DNA of 64,000 nucleotides. Origin: Streptomyces sp. NBC_00414 (GTDB lineage Bacteria; Actinomycetota; Actinomycetes; Streptomycetales; Streptomycetaceae). A model generated the notes under the pieces. The model searched no databases. It was not told where the DNA came from and was given only the letters and a program-made list of their open reading frames with translations. This document shows, piece by piece, positions 24,328-34,281 of the stretch (position 1 is the first letter of the stretch; each line of letters starts with the position of its first letter). The stretch spans positions 1,054,001-1,118,000 of the forward strand of contig NZ_CP107935.1 of NCBI RefSeq assembly GCF_036038375.1, written 5' to 3'. Both the position numbers and the translations under genes were made by a program.

Positions 24328-25305
24328 TCACTCCCCCACCGCGATGTACCGGGGTTCGTCCTCGTCGGCCTCTTCCTGTCCGTCGAGGTTGACCTTCACC
24401 CCGAACGGCTCCAGTGCCTCACGCATGCGCCGCATCATCGGATCCGACAGGAAGTGGTGGTAGAGGTCCAGCTCCTGGAGGTGGGTGAGGGGCTGGCCAC
24501 CGAGGAGGGCTTCGGCACCGACGTCGCCCAGGGTGCCGAGGCTGAGGTGCAGGGAGGTGAGGCGGGCGACGACGGGAGCACCGGCGAGGGCGACGGCGAC
24601 CTCGTCGTGCATGTCGCAGTTCTGCAACCCGAGGTGCCGCAGAGCGGGCAGGCGGTCGCCGTCGAGCAGGGGAGCCAGGTCGGCGACGGTGGTGGTACGG
24701 CCGTGGTCCTCCTCGCCGAGCCACAGATCCAGGTGCCGCAGACCGGGCAGGTCTCCGGCGGCCAGGCCGCGGGCCACCTCGCCGGGCAGACCCCCGTTCT
24801 CCAGGCGGAGGACGCGCAGGTGTTCGTGACGCACGGGAGCCAGTCGCAGCCCCGGCTCGCCCTCGGAGCCTCCGCCCGAACCGCGTACGCCGAGTTCCCG
24901 CAGGTAGGGGTAGGCGGACAGGATCGGTGTCACATCGCCCTGGACGATCCAGGACAGCTCTCCCTCTTCGTACGAGAGGTCGGCGAGGTAGAGGGCTTCG
25001 AGCCCGGTGAGACGGTCGGCGGCGGCCACCAGTCGAGCGGCCGTCTCGGCCGGACTGTCCCCGTCCCCGTCCGCGTCGGTGCCGTAGGCGCCCGCACCCA
25101 AGACCAGAGCCCGGACCCGCGCGGAGTCCACCGTGTCGAGGAAGCGGTGCCAGCAGGTCTCGAAGGACTCCACGTCACCGAGTTCCTGATTGCGGGCGAG
25201 CCTCCAGGCGACCTCGCCCACCGGAGGTAACGGCCCGCTCTCTTCGCCGGCCTCGGGGAAGTTGTGGACGGGCAGACCGTGGAGCGTCGTCAGATAGTCG
25301 ATCAC
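24328..25305 (-). CDS. STM4015 family leucine-rich-repeat-like protein
   Basis: A 325-residue cytoplasmic protein. The N-terminus TTLHGLPVHNFPEAG is the diagnostic start of the STM4015 family. It is followed by leucine-rich repeat-like units (LTGLEALYLADLSYEEGELSW, HLRVLRLENGGLPGEVARGL, LPGLRHLDLWLGEE, LTSLHLSLGTLGDVG). In other genomes STM4015 proteins sit with STM4011-4014 genes of unknown function; those partners are absent here. GTG 25305 is chosen because family homology begins immediately after it, though its ribosome site is poor. It follows the quinone-oxidoreductase-like gene by 62 bases. Confidence 0.78.
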   Translation of the reverse strand: MIDYLTTLHGLPVHNFPEAGEESGPLPPVGEVAWRLARNQELGDVESFETCWHRFLDTVDSARVRALVLGAGAYGTDADGDGDSPAETAARLVAAADRLTGLEALYLADLSYEEGELSWIVQGDVTPILSAYPYLRELGVRGSGGGSEGEPGLRLAPVRHEHLRVLRLENGGLPGEVARGLAAGDLPGLRHLDLWLGEEDHGRTTTVADLAPLLDGDRLPALRHLGLQNCDMHDEVAVALAGAPVVARLTSLHLSLGTLGDVGAEALLGGQPLTHLQELDLYHHFLSDPMMRRMREALEPFGVKVNLDGQEEADEDEPRYIAVGE

Positions 25306-25367
25306 AGCGAGAGCGTTCCACACTCGAACAGCCGTCGGCACAGAACGGTGTGAGCCGTCGGGCCGTA

Positions 25368-26411
25368 CTACGGGTTGAGTACGACCTTGCCGGCGACGGT
25401 GCCCGACTCGGCCAGGCGCATGGCCTCGGCGGCCCGGGTGAGCGGGAGTTGGGCGGCGATCTCGGCGGTGACGTCTCCGCGCCGGAACGCCGCGAAGACC
25501 TGGGTCAGGTCGGTGCGCAGCCTGGCCCGGAAGCGGTTCCTGGCCAGGGCCCGACCGGCCCAGACGTTGAAGAAGTAGGCGCGGCGGCGGTTCGGCAGCG
25601 CGTTCCACAGCCACACCCGGCCGAGCAGTTTCAGCACGGGCCACTGCTTGGAACCCTCGTCGTCGCGGGTGGAGGCACTCCCGTAGGAAACGAGCGTCCC
25701 GCCGGGCGCGAGAAGGTGCCAGGAGTCGACGACGCTCCGGCCGCCGACGTGGTCGAAGACCGCGTCCACCCCGCCGGGGGCGAGTTCACGGACCCGTGTG
25801 ACGACGTCCTCGGTGCGGTAGTCGACGGGGACGACACCCTTTTCGGCGAGCGCCTCGTGGTGGCGCGCGGATGCCGTGCCGATCACCTTCACGCCCGCGG
25901 CCCGTGCGAGCTGGACGAGTACCGAGCCGACCCCGCCGTTGGCGCCGTGCACCAGGACGGTCCCGCCCGCCCGGACACGGGCCTTGCGGTGCAGCATCTG
26001 CCAGGCGGTGATGCCGTTGACCACCAGGGTCTCCGCCTGCGCCGCACCGATCCCGTCGGGCACCTCCACCACGTCCGCCGCGTCCACGAGGACGTGACTG
26101 GCCCAGCCGCCGACCTTCAGCAGGGCGGCCACCCGGGTGCCGGTCAGGCCCGGCTGAACTCCCTCACCGGTGGCCAGCACCGTCCCGACCAGGTCGTAAC
26201 CGGGGACGAAGGGGAAGGCCGGCTGGTCGTAGTAGCGGCCTCGGCGCATCTGCTGTTCGGCGAAGGAGACCCCGGTTGCCTCCATCCGGACCAGGACCTG
26301 GCCCGGACCCGCGGTGGGCACGGCTCCGTGCCTGATCCGGAGGCCTTCCGGCTCCACCTTGCCCGGCAGGACGACCTCGACCAGTCCTTCGACGAGTCCT
26401 TCGGCGTTCAT
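25368..26411 (-). CDS. Medium-chain dehydrogenase, zinc-independent quinone oxidoreductase type
   Basis: A 347-residue NADPH-dependent MDR enzyme. The Rossmann motif VLVHGANGGVGSVLVQLARA lies near 146-165, and the N-terminal GroES-like domain has GVSFAEQQMRRGRYY and PGYDLVG but lacks the catalytic zinc cysteines, so it belongs with quinone oxidoreductase/enoyl-reductase-like members. ATG 26411 is preferred over 26423 because GGAGG then sits five bases upstream. It is divergent from a TetR gene that probably represses it. Confidence 0.87.
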   Translation of the reverse strand: MNAEGLVEGLVEVVLPGKVEPEGLRIRHGAVPTAGPGQVLVRMEATGVSFAEQQMRRGRYYDQPAFPFVPGYDLVGTVLATGEGVQPGLTGTRVAALLKVGGWASHVLVDAADVVEVPDGIGAAQAETLVVNGITAWQMLHRKARVRAGGTVLVHGANGGVGSVLVQLARAAGVKVIGTASARHHEALAEKGVVPVDYRTEDVVTRVRELAPGGVDAVFDHVGGRSVVDSWHLLAPGGTLVSYGSASTRDDEGSKQWPVLKLLGRVWLWNALPNRRRAYFFNVWAGRALARNRFRARLRTDLTQVFAAFRRGDVTAEIAAQLPLTRAAEAMRLAESGTVAGKVVLNP

Positions 26412-26455
26412 GACGACCTCCATCGCGTTCCGCTTGAATTACCGCTTCTTGTGTT

Positions 26456-26504
26456 CGTTAGAAGTTGTAACGCACGAATGAAGGTGGAGTCAATAACGTT
26501 CGTG
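26456..26504. promoter_or_regulatory. AT-rich divergent promoter/operator with CGTTA-N7-TAACG and CACGAA/TTCGTG dyads
   Basis: This part of the intergenic region between the oxidoreductase and tetR genes is clearly AT-richer than its surroundings. CGTTA (26456-26460) pairs with TAACG (26468-26472), and CACGAA (26473-26478) with TTCGTG (26499-26504). These are likely binding half-sites for the adjacent TetR protein. Confidence 0.5.
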
Positions 26505-26605
26505 ATAGCCTCTAACTAAATCTTGACGCTGTAGACATGCGGGCACATGCGGGTGCACGCAGCTCACGCAGGTGCGGATCAGGCAGATACGGAAGGCGGC
26601 AGGCC

Positions 26606-27262
26606 ATGGCGGACACGGGCACCGGGACCCCGCGCGAGCGCTACCGCTCCCAGGTGCGTGCGGAGATCAAGGAGCACGCCTGGGAGCAGCTCGCCACGGC
26701 GGGAGCCTCCGCGCTCTCCCTCAACGCGATCGCCAAGCGGATGGGCATGAGCGGCCCCGCGCTCTACCGGTACTTCGGCAGCCGCGACGAACTGATCACC
26801 GAGCTCATCCGGGACGCCTACCGGAGCCTCGCCGACACCTTCCGCACAGCCGCCGCCTCCGGCCCCGACCTGCCCGCGCTGGCGCACGCCCTCCGCGCCT
26901 GGGCCCTCCAGGACCCGCACCGCTACTTCCTCGTCTACGGCACGCCCGTCCCCGGATACCACGCGCCCGACGACGTCACCGGGATCGTGCGCGAGATCAT
27001 GGCGACCCTGCTCGACGCCTGCGCCGCACTGCCCTCGGACAGCCCCGCGAAGCCGTTCGCCACCCACCTCGAAGAGCACCGGCAGTGGGCGGGCGGCCAC
27101 CCCGCCGAGCCCGCCGCCCTGCACCGCGCGCTGACCTTCTGGACCCGGCTGCACGGCGTCCTGTCCCTGGAACTCGCAGGCCACTTCACCGGGATGGGGT
27201 TCGACCCCGCGCTGTTCTTCGCGGCCGAACTGGACGAGCTGACCGGCCCGTCGGCGCACTGA
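26606..27262 (+). CDS. TetR/AcrR family transcriptional regulator
   Basis: A 218-residue repressor. The N-terminal HTH spans residues about 15-60 with the canonical SLNAIAKRMGMSGPALYRYFGSRDELI recognition region. The C-terminal part, including HRYFLVYGTPVPGYHAPD and a WTRLHGVLSLELAGHF segment, matches the WHG-type ligand-binding domain. ATG 26606 follows GGAAGG and places the HTH at normal distance. It is divergent from the oxidoreductase gene, which is probably its target together with itself. Confidence 0.88.
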   Translation: MADTGTGTPRERYRSQVRAEIKEHAWEQLATAGASALSLNAIAKRMGMSGPALYRYFGSRDELITELIRDAYRSLADTFRTAAASGPDLPALAHALRAWALQDPHRYFLVYGTPVPGYHAPDDVTGIVREIMATLLDACAALPSDSPAKPFATHLEEHRQWAGGHPAEPAALHRALTFWTRLHGVLSLELAGHFTGMGFDPALFFAAELDELTGPSAH

Positions 27263-27303
27263 CCGCACCGCGCGCCGTCGCCCCGACTCCCGTGGACGGA
27301 AGG

Positions 27304-27321
27304 TCTGCCCGTTCGGGCAGG
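27304..27321 (+). terminator. Small hairpin after tetR (CTGCCC-GTTC-GGGCAG)
   Basis: A six-base stem with a GTTC tetraloop, about 42 bases past the tetR stop. Confidence 0.5.
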
Positions 27322-27377
27322 CCCGTGTGCCTCCGCGCCTCGTGATACCCGCGGGGCGGCGCGTTAGCGTTGTGCTG

Positions 27378-27446
27378 GTGAGCACCATGACCACATCGAT
27401 CACCGCCGAACACACCGCGGTGCACGGGGAGTTCGCCGGTGATTGA
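27378..27446 (+). CDS. Possible 22-residue leader peptide overlapping the M23 peptidase start
   Basis: GTG 27378 (or ATG 27387) opens a short frame that ends TGA at 27444-27446, overlapping the GTG start of the peptidase gene. TAGCGT seven bases upstream fits a leaderless promoter. Translation of this peptide would bring ribosomes to the peptidase start, which has no good ribosome site of its own. This is inference; only the frame and overlap are seen. Confidence 0.35.
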   Translation: MSTMTTSITAEHTAVHGEFAGD

Positions 27447-28647
27447 CGGCCGGCTGGACGAGACAGGGACAACCGCCTCCCAACCGGCGTCGGCCGGCGA
27501 GAGCGAAGCCGAAGAAGCAGATGTGGGCGCGGGCACAGGCGCGAAAGAAGAAACGGACGCAGCCGCAAGAGAAGTAGTGGCCGAGGAAGCACAGGAACAG
27601 AGCGCGAAGCGCGTCCGCCGCCGCCCGGGCCCGTTCACCCTGCTCGTTCTGCCGGGGCTGGTCGCCCTGGTGGGGGTGGCCGGCTTCCTGGCGTACACGG
27701 GCGGTCTCTCCGACGCCTGGCCGCAGGGTTCCGACCCCGACCCGACCGCCACGACCCGCGTCGACGCCGCGTACGTTCCCTGGCTGCGCAAGGCGGTCTC
27801 GGACTGCACGGTCATCAAGCCGTCGGTGCTCGCCGCCCAGATCGACCGGCTCTCCGGCTGGAACAACGACGCGGGAGAACTGTCGGGCGAGAAGGGCATC
27901 GCCGCGTTCACGGACGCCCGGTGGCGGACCTGGGGCAAGGACGACGACGGCAACGGACGCTCCTCGCCCCGCGATCCGGCGGACGCCTTGATGGCGCTCG
28001 GACGGCAGGACTGCTCCCTCGCCAAGAAGGTGACCGACCTCAGGACTGAGGGAGTCGTCACCGGGGACCTGGTGAACCTCACCCTGGCCGCGTACGCGTC
28101 GGGTACGGACGCCGTGGTGAAGGCGGGACGCGTACCCACCGACGCGGAGGCCTACATCGCCGAGGTGAAGTCGCTGTCCTCGCGCTACAGGTCGGTCGAC
28201 CGGGAGAGTTCCGGCGGCGCCGTGAACCAGGTGCCGGGCGCCGTACTGGCCGCACCCGTGGGCAACCTCACCGTCACCTCGCCCTACGGCTCGCGCGAAC
28301 ATCCCCTGACCGGGGTGACGAAGCTCCACACCGGGGTCGACTTCGCCTCGCCCCAGGGCGCTCAGGTCTCCGCCGCCTCGAAGGGCCAGGTCGTGTTCGC
28401 GGCGATGACCAAGGCGTACGGCAACCGCGTGGTGATCAACCACGGCACCATCGACGGCAAGCGGCTGGAGACGACGTACAGCCATCTGCTGGCGCTCCAG
28501 GTCTCCGTCGGCCAGGCGGTGGACGCCGGGACGCCGGTCGGGCTGGTCGGCTCGACGGGTCTGTCCACCGGCCCCCACCTGCACTTCGAGGTGGTGCTCG
28601 ACGGGTACTACACCGATCCCCTGCCGTGGCTCCGCCCCAGCACATGA
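27439..28647 (+). CDS. Membrane-anchored M23 family metalloendopeptidase
   Basis: A 402-residue cell-wall hydrolase candidate. An acidic cytoplasmic N-terminus (residues 1-58) leads to one transmembrane helix (about 66-87). Next comes a 170-residue region containing paired cysteines in DCTVIK and DCSLAKK. The M23 domain is at about 280-395: LHTGVDFASP supplies the first zinc ligands (His-x3-Asp) and GPHLHFEV the HxH motif, so the catalytic set is complete. Predicted to cut peptidoglycan cross-links outside the membrane. The start overlaps a short upstream frame. Confidence 0.88.
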   Translation: MIDGRLDETGTTASQPASAGESEAEEADVGAGTGAKEETDAAAREVVAEEAQEQSAKRVRRRPGPFTLLVLPGLVALVGVAGFLAYTGGLSDAWPQGSDPDPTATTRVDAAYVPWLRKAVSDCTVIKPSVLAAQIDRLSGWNNDAGELSGEKGIAAFTDARWRTWGKDDDGNGRSSPRDPADALMALGRQDCSLAKKVTDLRTEGVVTGDLVNLTLAAYASGTDAVVKAGRVPTDAEAYIAEVKSLSSRYRSVDRESSGGAVNQVPGAVLAAPVGNLTVTSPYGSREHPLTGVTKLHTGVDFASPQGAQVSAASKGQVVFAAMTKAYGNRVVINHGTIDGKRLETTYSHLLALQVSVGQAVDAGTPVGLVGSTGLSTGPHLHFEVVLDGYYTDPLPWLRPST

Positions 28648-28705
28648 GCCGGGCGGCGCCGGCTCGGGCACCCCTCACGGGTCGACTCCGCGGGCGGGTG
28701 GGCCG

Positions 28706-29086
28706 TCAGCCGTCGAAGTGGTTGCGGGACGCCTCGATGTGACCGAGGTACTGGTGCGTCCAGTCGCACATGCCGTCGACCGTCTTCTTCAGGGCCCGGC
28801 CGGGCTCGGTGAGGGTGTACTCGACCTTCGGTGGCACGGTGGGGTGCACCTCCCGCTCCACCAGGCCGTTGCGCTCCATCATGCGCAGGTTCTGGGTGAG
28901 CATCTTGTGGCTGATGCCGTCGATCTGGTCGCGCAACTCGCTGAAGCGCAGGGTGCGTCCACCGAGGACCTCGATGATCAGCAGCGCCCACTTGTTGGCG
29001 ATGTCCGAGAAGAGCTCCCGCGCGAGCGAGTCCGCGCGCCTGAGGTCCGCCTCGTCGGGCGAACCCGTGAACTGCTTGGTCACCAT
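28706..29086 (-). CDS. HxlR family winged-helix regulator
   Basis: A 126-residue MarR-like/HxlR regulator. The diagnostic sequence is NKWALLIIEVLGGRTLRFSEL, then DGISHKMLTQNLRMMERNGLVEREVHPTVPPKVEYTLTEPG. No conserved DUF24 cysteine is obvious before the helix, so redox sensing is unclear. It is divergent from a RidA-family gene over 148 bases that include a CACT-GAAA-AGTG dyad near its start, and it probably controls that gene. Confidence 0.87.
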   Translation of the reverse strand: MVTKQFTGSPDEADLRRADSLARELFSDIANKWALLIIEVLGGRTLRFSELRDQIDGISHKMLTQNLRMMERNGLVEREVHPTVPPKVEYTLTEPGRALKKTVDGMCDWTHQYLGHIEASRNHFDG

Positions 29087-29234
29087 GAGGTTCCCCAGTC
29101 ACTGAAAAGTGCGTTCTTCCATGTCAGCGGTCACTCTCCTACGGTTCTCAAGTAACCACAAGAGAGCGAGTGCGTCCTGGTGCTGCCGCGAGCGGGCCCG
29201 GGGAATCGCGTCGCACGTCAAGGAGGCGGACAGT

Positions 29235-29642
29235 ATGGCCATCACCCTGGTGAACCCCGAGGGACTGCCGGAGATCGACGTGTACCGGCAGGTGTCGGTC
29301 GCGACCGGGTCACGGCTGGTGTTCATCGCCGGGCAGGTCTCCTGGGACGCCGACGGAGTCACGGTCGGTGAGGGCGACCTCGCCGCTCAGGTCGAGCGGT
29401 CCTACCTCAATGTCGGCACCGCCCTGGCCGAGGTCGGCGCGACCTTCGACGACGTGGCGAAACTGACCGTCCACGTCGTCGACTGGACCCCCGACAAGAT
29501 GCCCCTGCTCCTGGAGGGCATCGCCCGGGCGGCAGCGCGACTGGGGGTCACCCCGGTGGCACCTGGCACCCTGCTCGGCGTCGCGGCACTGGACGTGCCC
29601 GAGCACCTGGTCGAGGTCGAGGCCGTCGCGGTCCTCGACTGA
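29235..29642 (+). CDS. RidA/YjgF family protein
   Basis: A 135-residue member of the RidA superfamily of trimeric imine/enamine deaminases. The typical start NPEGLPEIDVYRQVSVATGSRLVFIAGQVSWDADG is followed by the VERSYLNVGTALAEVGATFDDVAKL helix. The C-terminal arginine of canonical RidA (R105 region) is replaced by VTPVAPGTLLGVAALDVPE, so a non-canonical (Rid4-7-like) subgroup is more likely. GGAGG precedes ATG. Confidence 0.85.
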   Translation: MAITLVNPEGLPEIDVYRQVSVATGSRLVFIAGQVSWDADGVTVGEGDLAAQVERSYLNVGTALAEVGATFDDVAKLTVHVVDWTPDKMPLLLEGIARAAARLGVTPVAPGTLLGVAALDVPEHLVEVEAVAVLD

Positions 29643-29770
29643 CCGCCCCGCGAGGCCGCCCTGCGCGACCTTTCCGCGTCCTCCGGCGCTGAGTACGCGT
29701 ACTCAGGACGAACCTCGGCCTCCGCCGGACCATGAGGGCAGACCGAGTTCCGAGTCCTGGGGGAGGACTC

Positions 29771-29950
29771 ATGAACCCGCGCACCGTCGCCCGTCCGACC
29801 TTCGCCAACCCCACGTCGGCGGTCTACCTGACTGTCGTGGGCGGTTCGATCGTGGTCGCCTCCGGCCTGTTCCAGTCGTTCGCCCTCGGCCTGCTCCACG
29901 AGTCCGTACGCACCCGGCTCCGGGGCAGGTTCCACCCGCACCGCGCCTGA
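29771..29950 (+). CDS. Small single-pass membrane protein, 59 aa
   Basis: A strong GGGGGAGG ribosome site nine bases before ATG 29771 supports translation. The product has a polar N-terminus, one hydrophobic helix (about residues 16-43, SAVYLTVVGGSIVVASGLFQ and on) and a basic tail rich in Arg/His, giving an N-out/C-in topology by the positive-inside rule. No known family. Confidence 0.6.
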   Translation: MNPRTVARPTFANPTSAVYLTVVGGSIVVASGLFQSFALGLLHESVRTRLRGRFHPHRA

Positions 29951-30033
29951 ACCGGCCCCGGAGGCGGGCCCTGCGCGGCGGGTCGCTCCGGTGCGTCACT
30001 CCGGCGCCTCGCCCGATGCCTCGCTCCGGCGTC

Positions 30034-30642
30034 TCACTCTGCGGCGGGCCGCCCGCCGAACCGCCAGTCGTGGATCTCGACGCTCCGGTACAGCCCGCCC
30101 CGGGCGTACGGTTCGTCCGCCATCATGGCTTCGGCGGCGGCCCGGTCCGGCAGTTCGACCAGCAGGGCCGTGCCCAGCCAGTCGACACCGTCCTGGGCGA
30201 GCAACGGGCCGTACGCGATGAGGCGTTCACGGTAGTGGCGATCGAGATGACGGTGGTGTGCCGTGTCCAGGGCCTCGCGGGCCGCGGTTCTACCGGGCTC
30301 GCCGTGCGCGATGACCAGGAACCGCCGGTGTCCGGCCGCCCCGCCCTCGTACTCCCACATCGTGCGGCCGAGGGTGTTCTTCCAGCGGCGCACCAGGACC
30401 TCGGTGTAGACACCGGCCTTGTAGTTGGGCTCGTCGAACGCGAACTCGTGCGCGGCGGCCGGACCGGGGAGGTCGACGATGTGCATGCTGCCGGTCGCCG
30501 TCTCGCCGTCGGCGGAGAGCGTGGGTCCGCGCGCGATCATCTCCTCGGCGTACCGGTCCATGAACGCCCAGTGCTCTTCGTTCAGTTCCCCGCGCAACGG
30601 CATGGAGCCCGGCCGGTCACGGCAGTAGAAGAAGTACTCCAT
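30034..30642 (-). CDS. Tandem YCII-domain protein
   Basis: A 202-residue protein with two YciI-like ferredoxin-fold domains. The first (residues 1-95) starts MEYFFYCRDRPGS and contains the HWAFMDRYAEEMIARGPTL His-Asp pattern. The second (about 103-198) starts FLVIAHGEPG and has HHRHLDRHYRERLIAYGPLL. Single YCII domains are about 90 residues, so this is a fused pair. ATG 30642 follows GGAGGGG. Enzymatic role unknown; some relatives are dehalogenase-like or sigma-factor-linked. Confidence 0.82.
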   Translation of the reverse strand: MEYFFYCRDRPGSMPLRGELNEEHWAFMDRYAEEMIARGPTLSADGETATGSMHIVDLPGPAAAHEFAFDEPNYKAGVYTEVLVRRWKNTLGRTMWEYEGGAAGHRRFLVIAHGEPGRTAAREALDTAHHRHLDRHYRERLIAYGPLLAQDGVDWLGTALLVELPDRAAAEAMMADEPYARGGLYRSVEIHDWRFGGRPAAE

Positions 30643-30777
30643 GTCGCCCCTCCACGAGAACAGCGGGATGGCCGCGGCGGGCGGCAACGGATCGTACCAA
30701 CGCTTGTTCCGCGCGGGACCGGAATCGCGGCGGGCCCGTTCGACCGGAGGCCGGAGCCGGAAGCCCTGACGCCCTGA

Positions 30778-32304
<1,527 letters not shown>

Positions 32305-32305
32305 T

Positions 32306-32323
32306 GTCCCGCCGCAGCGGGAC
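32306..32323 (+). terminator. First argG hairpin (GTCCCGC-CGCA-GCGGGAC)
   Basis: A perfect seven-base stem with a tetraloop right after the argG stop. Confidence 0.7.
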
Positions 32324-32331
32324 GGATGAGT

Positions 32332-32372
32332 GATGGGCGGGCCCGGCGCAGTTGGCGCCGGGCCCGCCCATC
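32332..32372. terminator. Main bidirectional terminator between argG and the AlkZ-like gene
   Basis: A perfect 18-base stem (32332-32349 with 32355-32372) and five-base AGTTG loop. Positioned between convergent genes, it can stop transcription both ways. Confidence 0.9.
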
Positions 32373-32412
32373 GGTCGGTCCGGGCCCGCCGGTCGGCCGG
32401 GTCGGTCGGGCC

Positions 32413-32448
32413 GGCCGGACCGGTCGGGTCGGCCGGACCGGTCGGGTC
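32413..32448 (+). repeat. 18-base direct tandem repeat (GGCCGGACCGGTCGGGTC x2)
   Basis: Two identical adjacent 18-base units lie within a wider CGGTCGG-rich stretch (32372-32450) downstream of the terminator. Non-coding. Confidence 0.7.
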
Positions 32449-32483
32449 GGTTCTTTCGCTCAGCGGGCTGCTCAGCGGACGGA

Positions 32484-33596
32484 TCAGCGGGCGGCCGCCG
32501 TGATCCGGAAGCGGTCGCTGTCGCCGTCGGAGAGGAACGCGGCCAGTGCCTCGCCCTCGTCGGCGACGGCGGTGCGGTCGGTTCGGGAGAGGCTGTGCAA
32601 AGGGGTGACCGTCACGGTGTCGTCCTTGCCCACGGTCCAGGTCGCGGCGACCCGGCCGTCGACCAGGACCACGCGCTCCCCGGCGACCGACAGACCGCGG
32701 TGCGCGTCGTCGATGATCCGGCCGCGGTCGTGGTAGCCGAGGATCGCGTTGTCGAACGCCGGCAGGAACCGCACCGGGGCGGGCGTGCCGGGGTCGGGGC
32801 GCGGCGCGCCCGGCAGGTCCAGCAGCTCCCGGCCCCGCTCGTCACGGAACGCGATCAGTTCCCCGCGAACGGCGGTGACAGCGGCGGGCAGGCCCGCGAG
32901 GCCGCACCAGGCGCGCAGATCGGCCGAGGCGGCGGGGCCGAACGCGGCCAGATAGCGTCGGACCAGTGCCTGGCCCACGGGATCGGTGCCGTCGCGGTCC
33001 GGCGGATCGACCTCGCGCCCCAGCCAGGCGGAGAGCATGACATTGCGTACCCCCGCTCTCGTACGCCAGAGTCCGCGCGGCGGGATCTGCGCCATCGGGA
33101 CGAGTGCGGCGATCAGCATCTCGCCGAGTGCCCTCGGCCCCGGGTCCGGCCAGCGTTCGCCGAGGGCCCGCGCCAGTTCGGTCATGGAGCGGGGCTCGCC
33201 GTCGGCCATGACGGCCCGGCCCGCCGCCGCGAGCTCGTCGAGGTCCACCCCGGCCAGCTCGCGGCGGTAGGTCCCGAGCACTCGTTGACACAGCATGGCC
33301 GTGTGGCGGCCCCGCCAGGCCAGCGCGTCGTCGGCGGTGACGAGGTGGACCGTGCGGCGCATGAGATGGGTCCGCACCACCTGCCGCCCGGTCAGCAGGT
33401 CCGAGAGCGCCGCCGGTCCGAACGCGCGCAGCCTGGACCAGAGCCCGGCGAACGGCTCCTGCGGCTCCTGTGCCTGCAGACCGCCGAGGTGCGCGACGGC
33501 GTCGAGGACCGGAACGTCGGCGCGGTCGAGCAGCAACTGCCGGGCCAGCGTCGCGCGGTTGAGCGCCCGGGTGTCGAGAACGGTCGTGGTGCTCAC
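32484..33596 (-). CDS. HTH_42 (AlkZ/YcaQ-like) winged-helix protein, possible DNA glycosylase
   Basis: A 370-residue HTH_42 protein with several winged-helix units. This superfamily includes the DNA glycosylases AlkZ and YcaQ/AlkX, which remove bulky or cross-linked bases. The N-terminal segment GGLQAQEPQEPFAGLWSRL contains Gln41-Ala-Gln43, matching the Q-x-Q catalytic motif of AlkZ, and HLMRRTVHLVTADDALAWR is the adjacent conserved block. A C-terminal domain (FDNAILGYHDRGRIID, then VLVDGRVAATW) is typical of the family. Some members lack glycosylase activity. It starts four bases after the DinB gene stop, so the two are an operon. Confidence 0.82.
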   Translation of the reverse strand: MSTTTVLDTRALNRATLARQLLLDRADVPVLDAVAHLGGLQAQEPQEPFAGLWSRLRAFGPAALSDLLTGRQVVRTHLMRRTVHLVTADDALAWRGRHTAMLCQRVLGTYRRELAGVDLDELAAAGRAVMADGEPRSMTELARALGERWPDPGPRALGEMLIAALVPMAQIPPRGLWRTRAGVRNVMLSAWLGREVDPPDRDGTDPVGQALVRRYLAAFGPAASADLRAWCGLAGLPAAVTAVRGELIAFRDERGRELLDLPGAPRPDPGTPAPVRFLPAFDNAILGYHDRGRIIDDAHRGLSVAGERVVLVDGRVAATWTVGKDDTVTVTPLHSLSRTDRTAVADEGEALAAFLSDGDSDRFRITAAAR

Positions 33597-33599
33597 CGC

Positions 33600-34178
33600 T
33601 CAGGTCGACTTCTGGCCGTCGAGCGACTCGCGCAGGATGTCCGCGTGCCCGGCGTGCTGGGCGGTCTCGGCGATGACGTGCATCAGCACGCGGCGGGCGC
33701 TGTGCACCGCCCCCGGCTCGTTCCAGGGCGCCTCGGGCAGCGGATGCGTCACCGACAGGTCGGACAGGCCGGCGACGACCTCCTCGGTCCGGGCGGCGAC
33801 CTGCTCGTACCGTTCGAGGATTCCCGCCAGCGTCTCGCCGGGCAGCATCCGGAAGTTGTTCTGGTGGTCGATCGCCCACTGCGGGAACTCGCGTGCGGTA
33901 CCGGCCGCGAAGTCGGCCCAGGTGACACCGTCCGGCAGGGCGTAGCTCATCGCCGACGGGCCCTCGGTCACGAAGCGCAGCCAGCTCTCCTCGATGGCCG
34001 CGACATGCTTGACCAGCCCGCCCAGACAGAGCGCGCTGACCGTCGGGCTCTTGGCTGCCTGCTCGTCACCGAGGTCGCGGGTCGTGGTGATCAGGGCCGA
34101 CCGGGCCGTCGCGAGCTCGGCGAGCAGATCGGTCCGCTCCGCGTCGAGAGCGGGGCGGGGAGTGGTCGTGGCGCTCAT
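33600..34178 (-). CDS. DinB family protein (DUF664/mycothiol-dependent-like)
   Basis: A 192-residue four-helix DinB-fold protein. The three metal-binding histidines are probably His in LGGLVKHVAAIEESW, the His-x3-His region near HVIAETAQHAGHADILRE, and the C-terminal pair within it. DinB-fold proteins include mycothiol-dependent transferases. ATG 34178 puts the first helix at the usual distance; an upstream GTG near 34220 would add a 14-residue extension overlapping the regulatory dyads, which argues against it. First gene of an operon with the AlkZ-like gene, divergent from a WYL regulator. Confidence 0.82.
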   Translation of the reverse strand: MSATTTPRPALDAERTDLLAELATARSALITTTRDLGDEQAAKSPTVSALCLGGLVKHVAAIEESWLRFVTEGPSAMSYALPDGVTWADFAAGTAREFPQWAIDHQNNFRMLPGETLAGILERYEQVAARTEEVVAGLSDLSVTHPLPEAPWNEPGAVHSARRVLMHVIAETAQHAGHADILRESLDGQKST

Positions 34179-34236
34179 GGAGATCAGGTCCTTCGTGTCG
34201 TTGCCGTTGTTGTCGGGCACAGGTGGACAGTCGCAG

Positions 34237-34272
34237 GAGTAGCGGTCAGGTCGTGTCCGCTACTCGGGACAC
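34237..34272. promoter_or_regulatory. Two overlapping perfect dyads between DinB operon and WYL regulator
   Basis: GAGTAGCGG (34237-34245) pairs with CCGCTACTC (34257-34265). The second dyad, GTGTCC (34253-34258) with GGACAC (34267-34272), interleaves with it. Their position ten bases before the regulator ATG and upstream of the divergent operon makes them prime sites for the WYL regulator. Confidence 0.65.
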
Positions 34273-34281
34273 CATGGAGTC

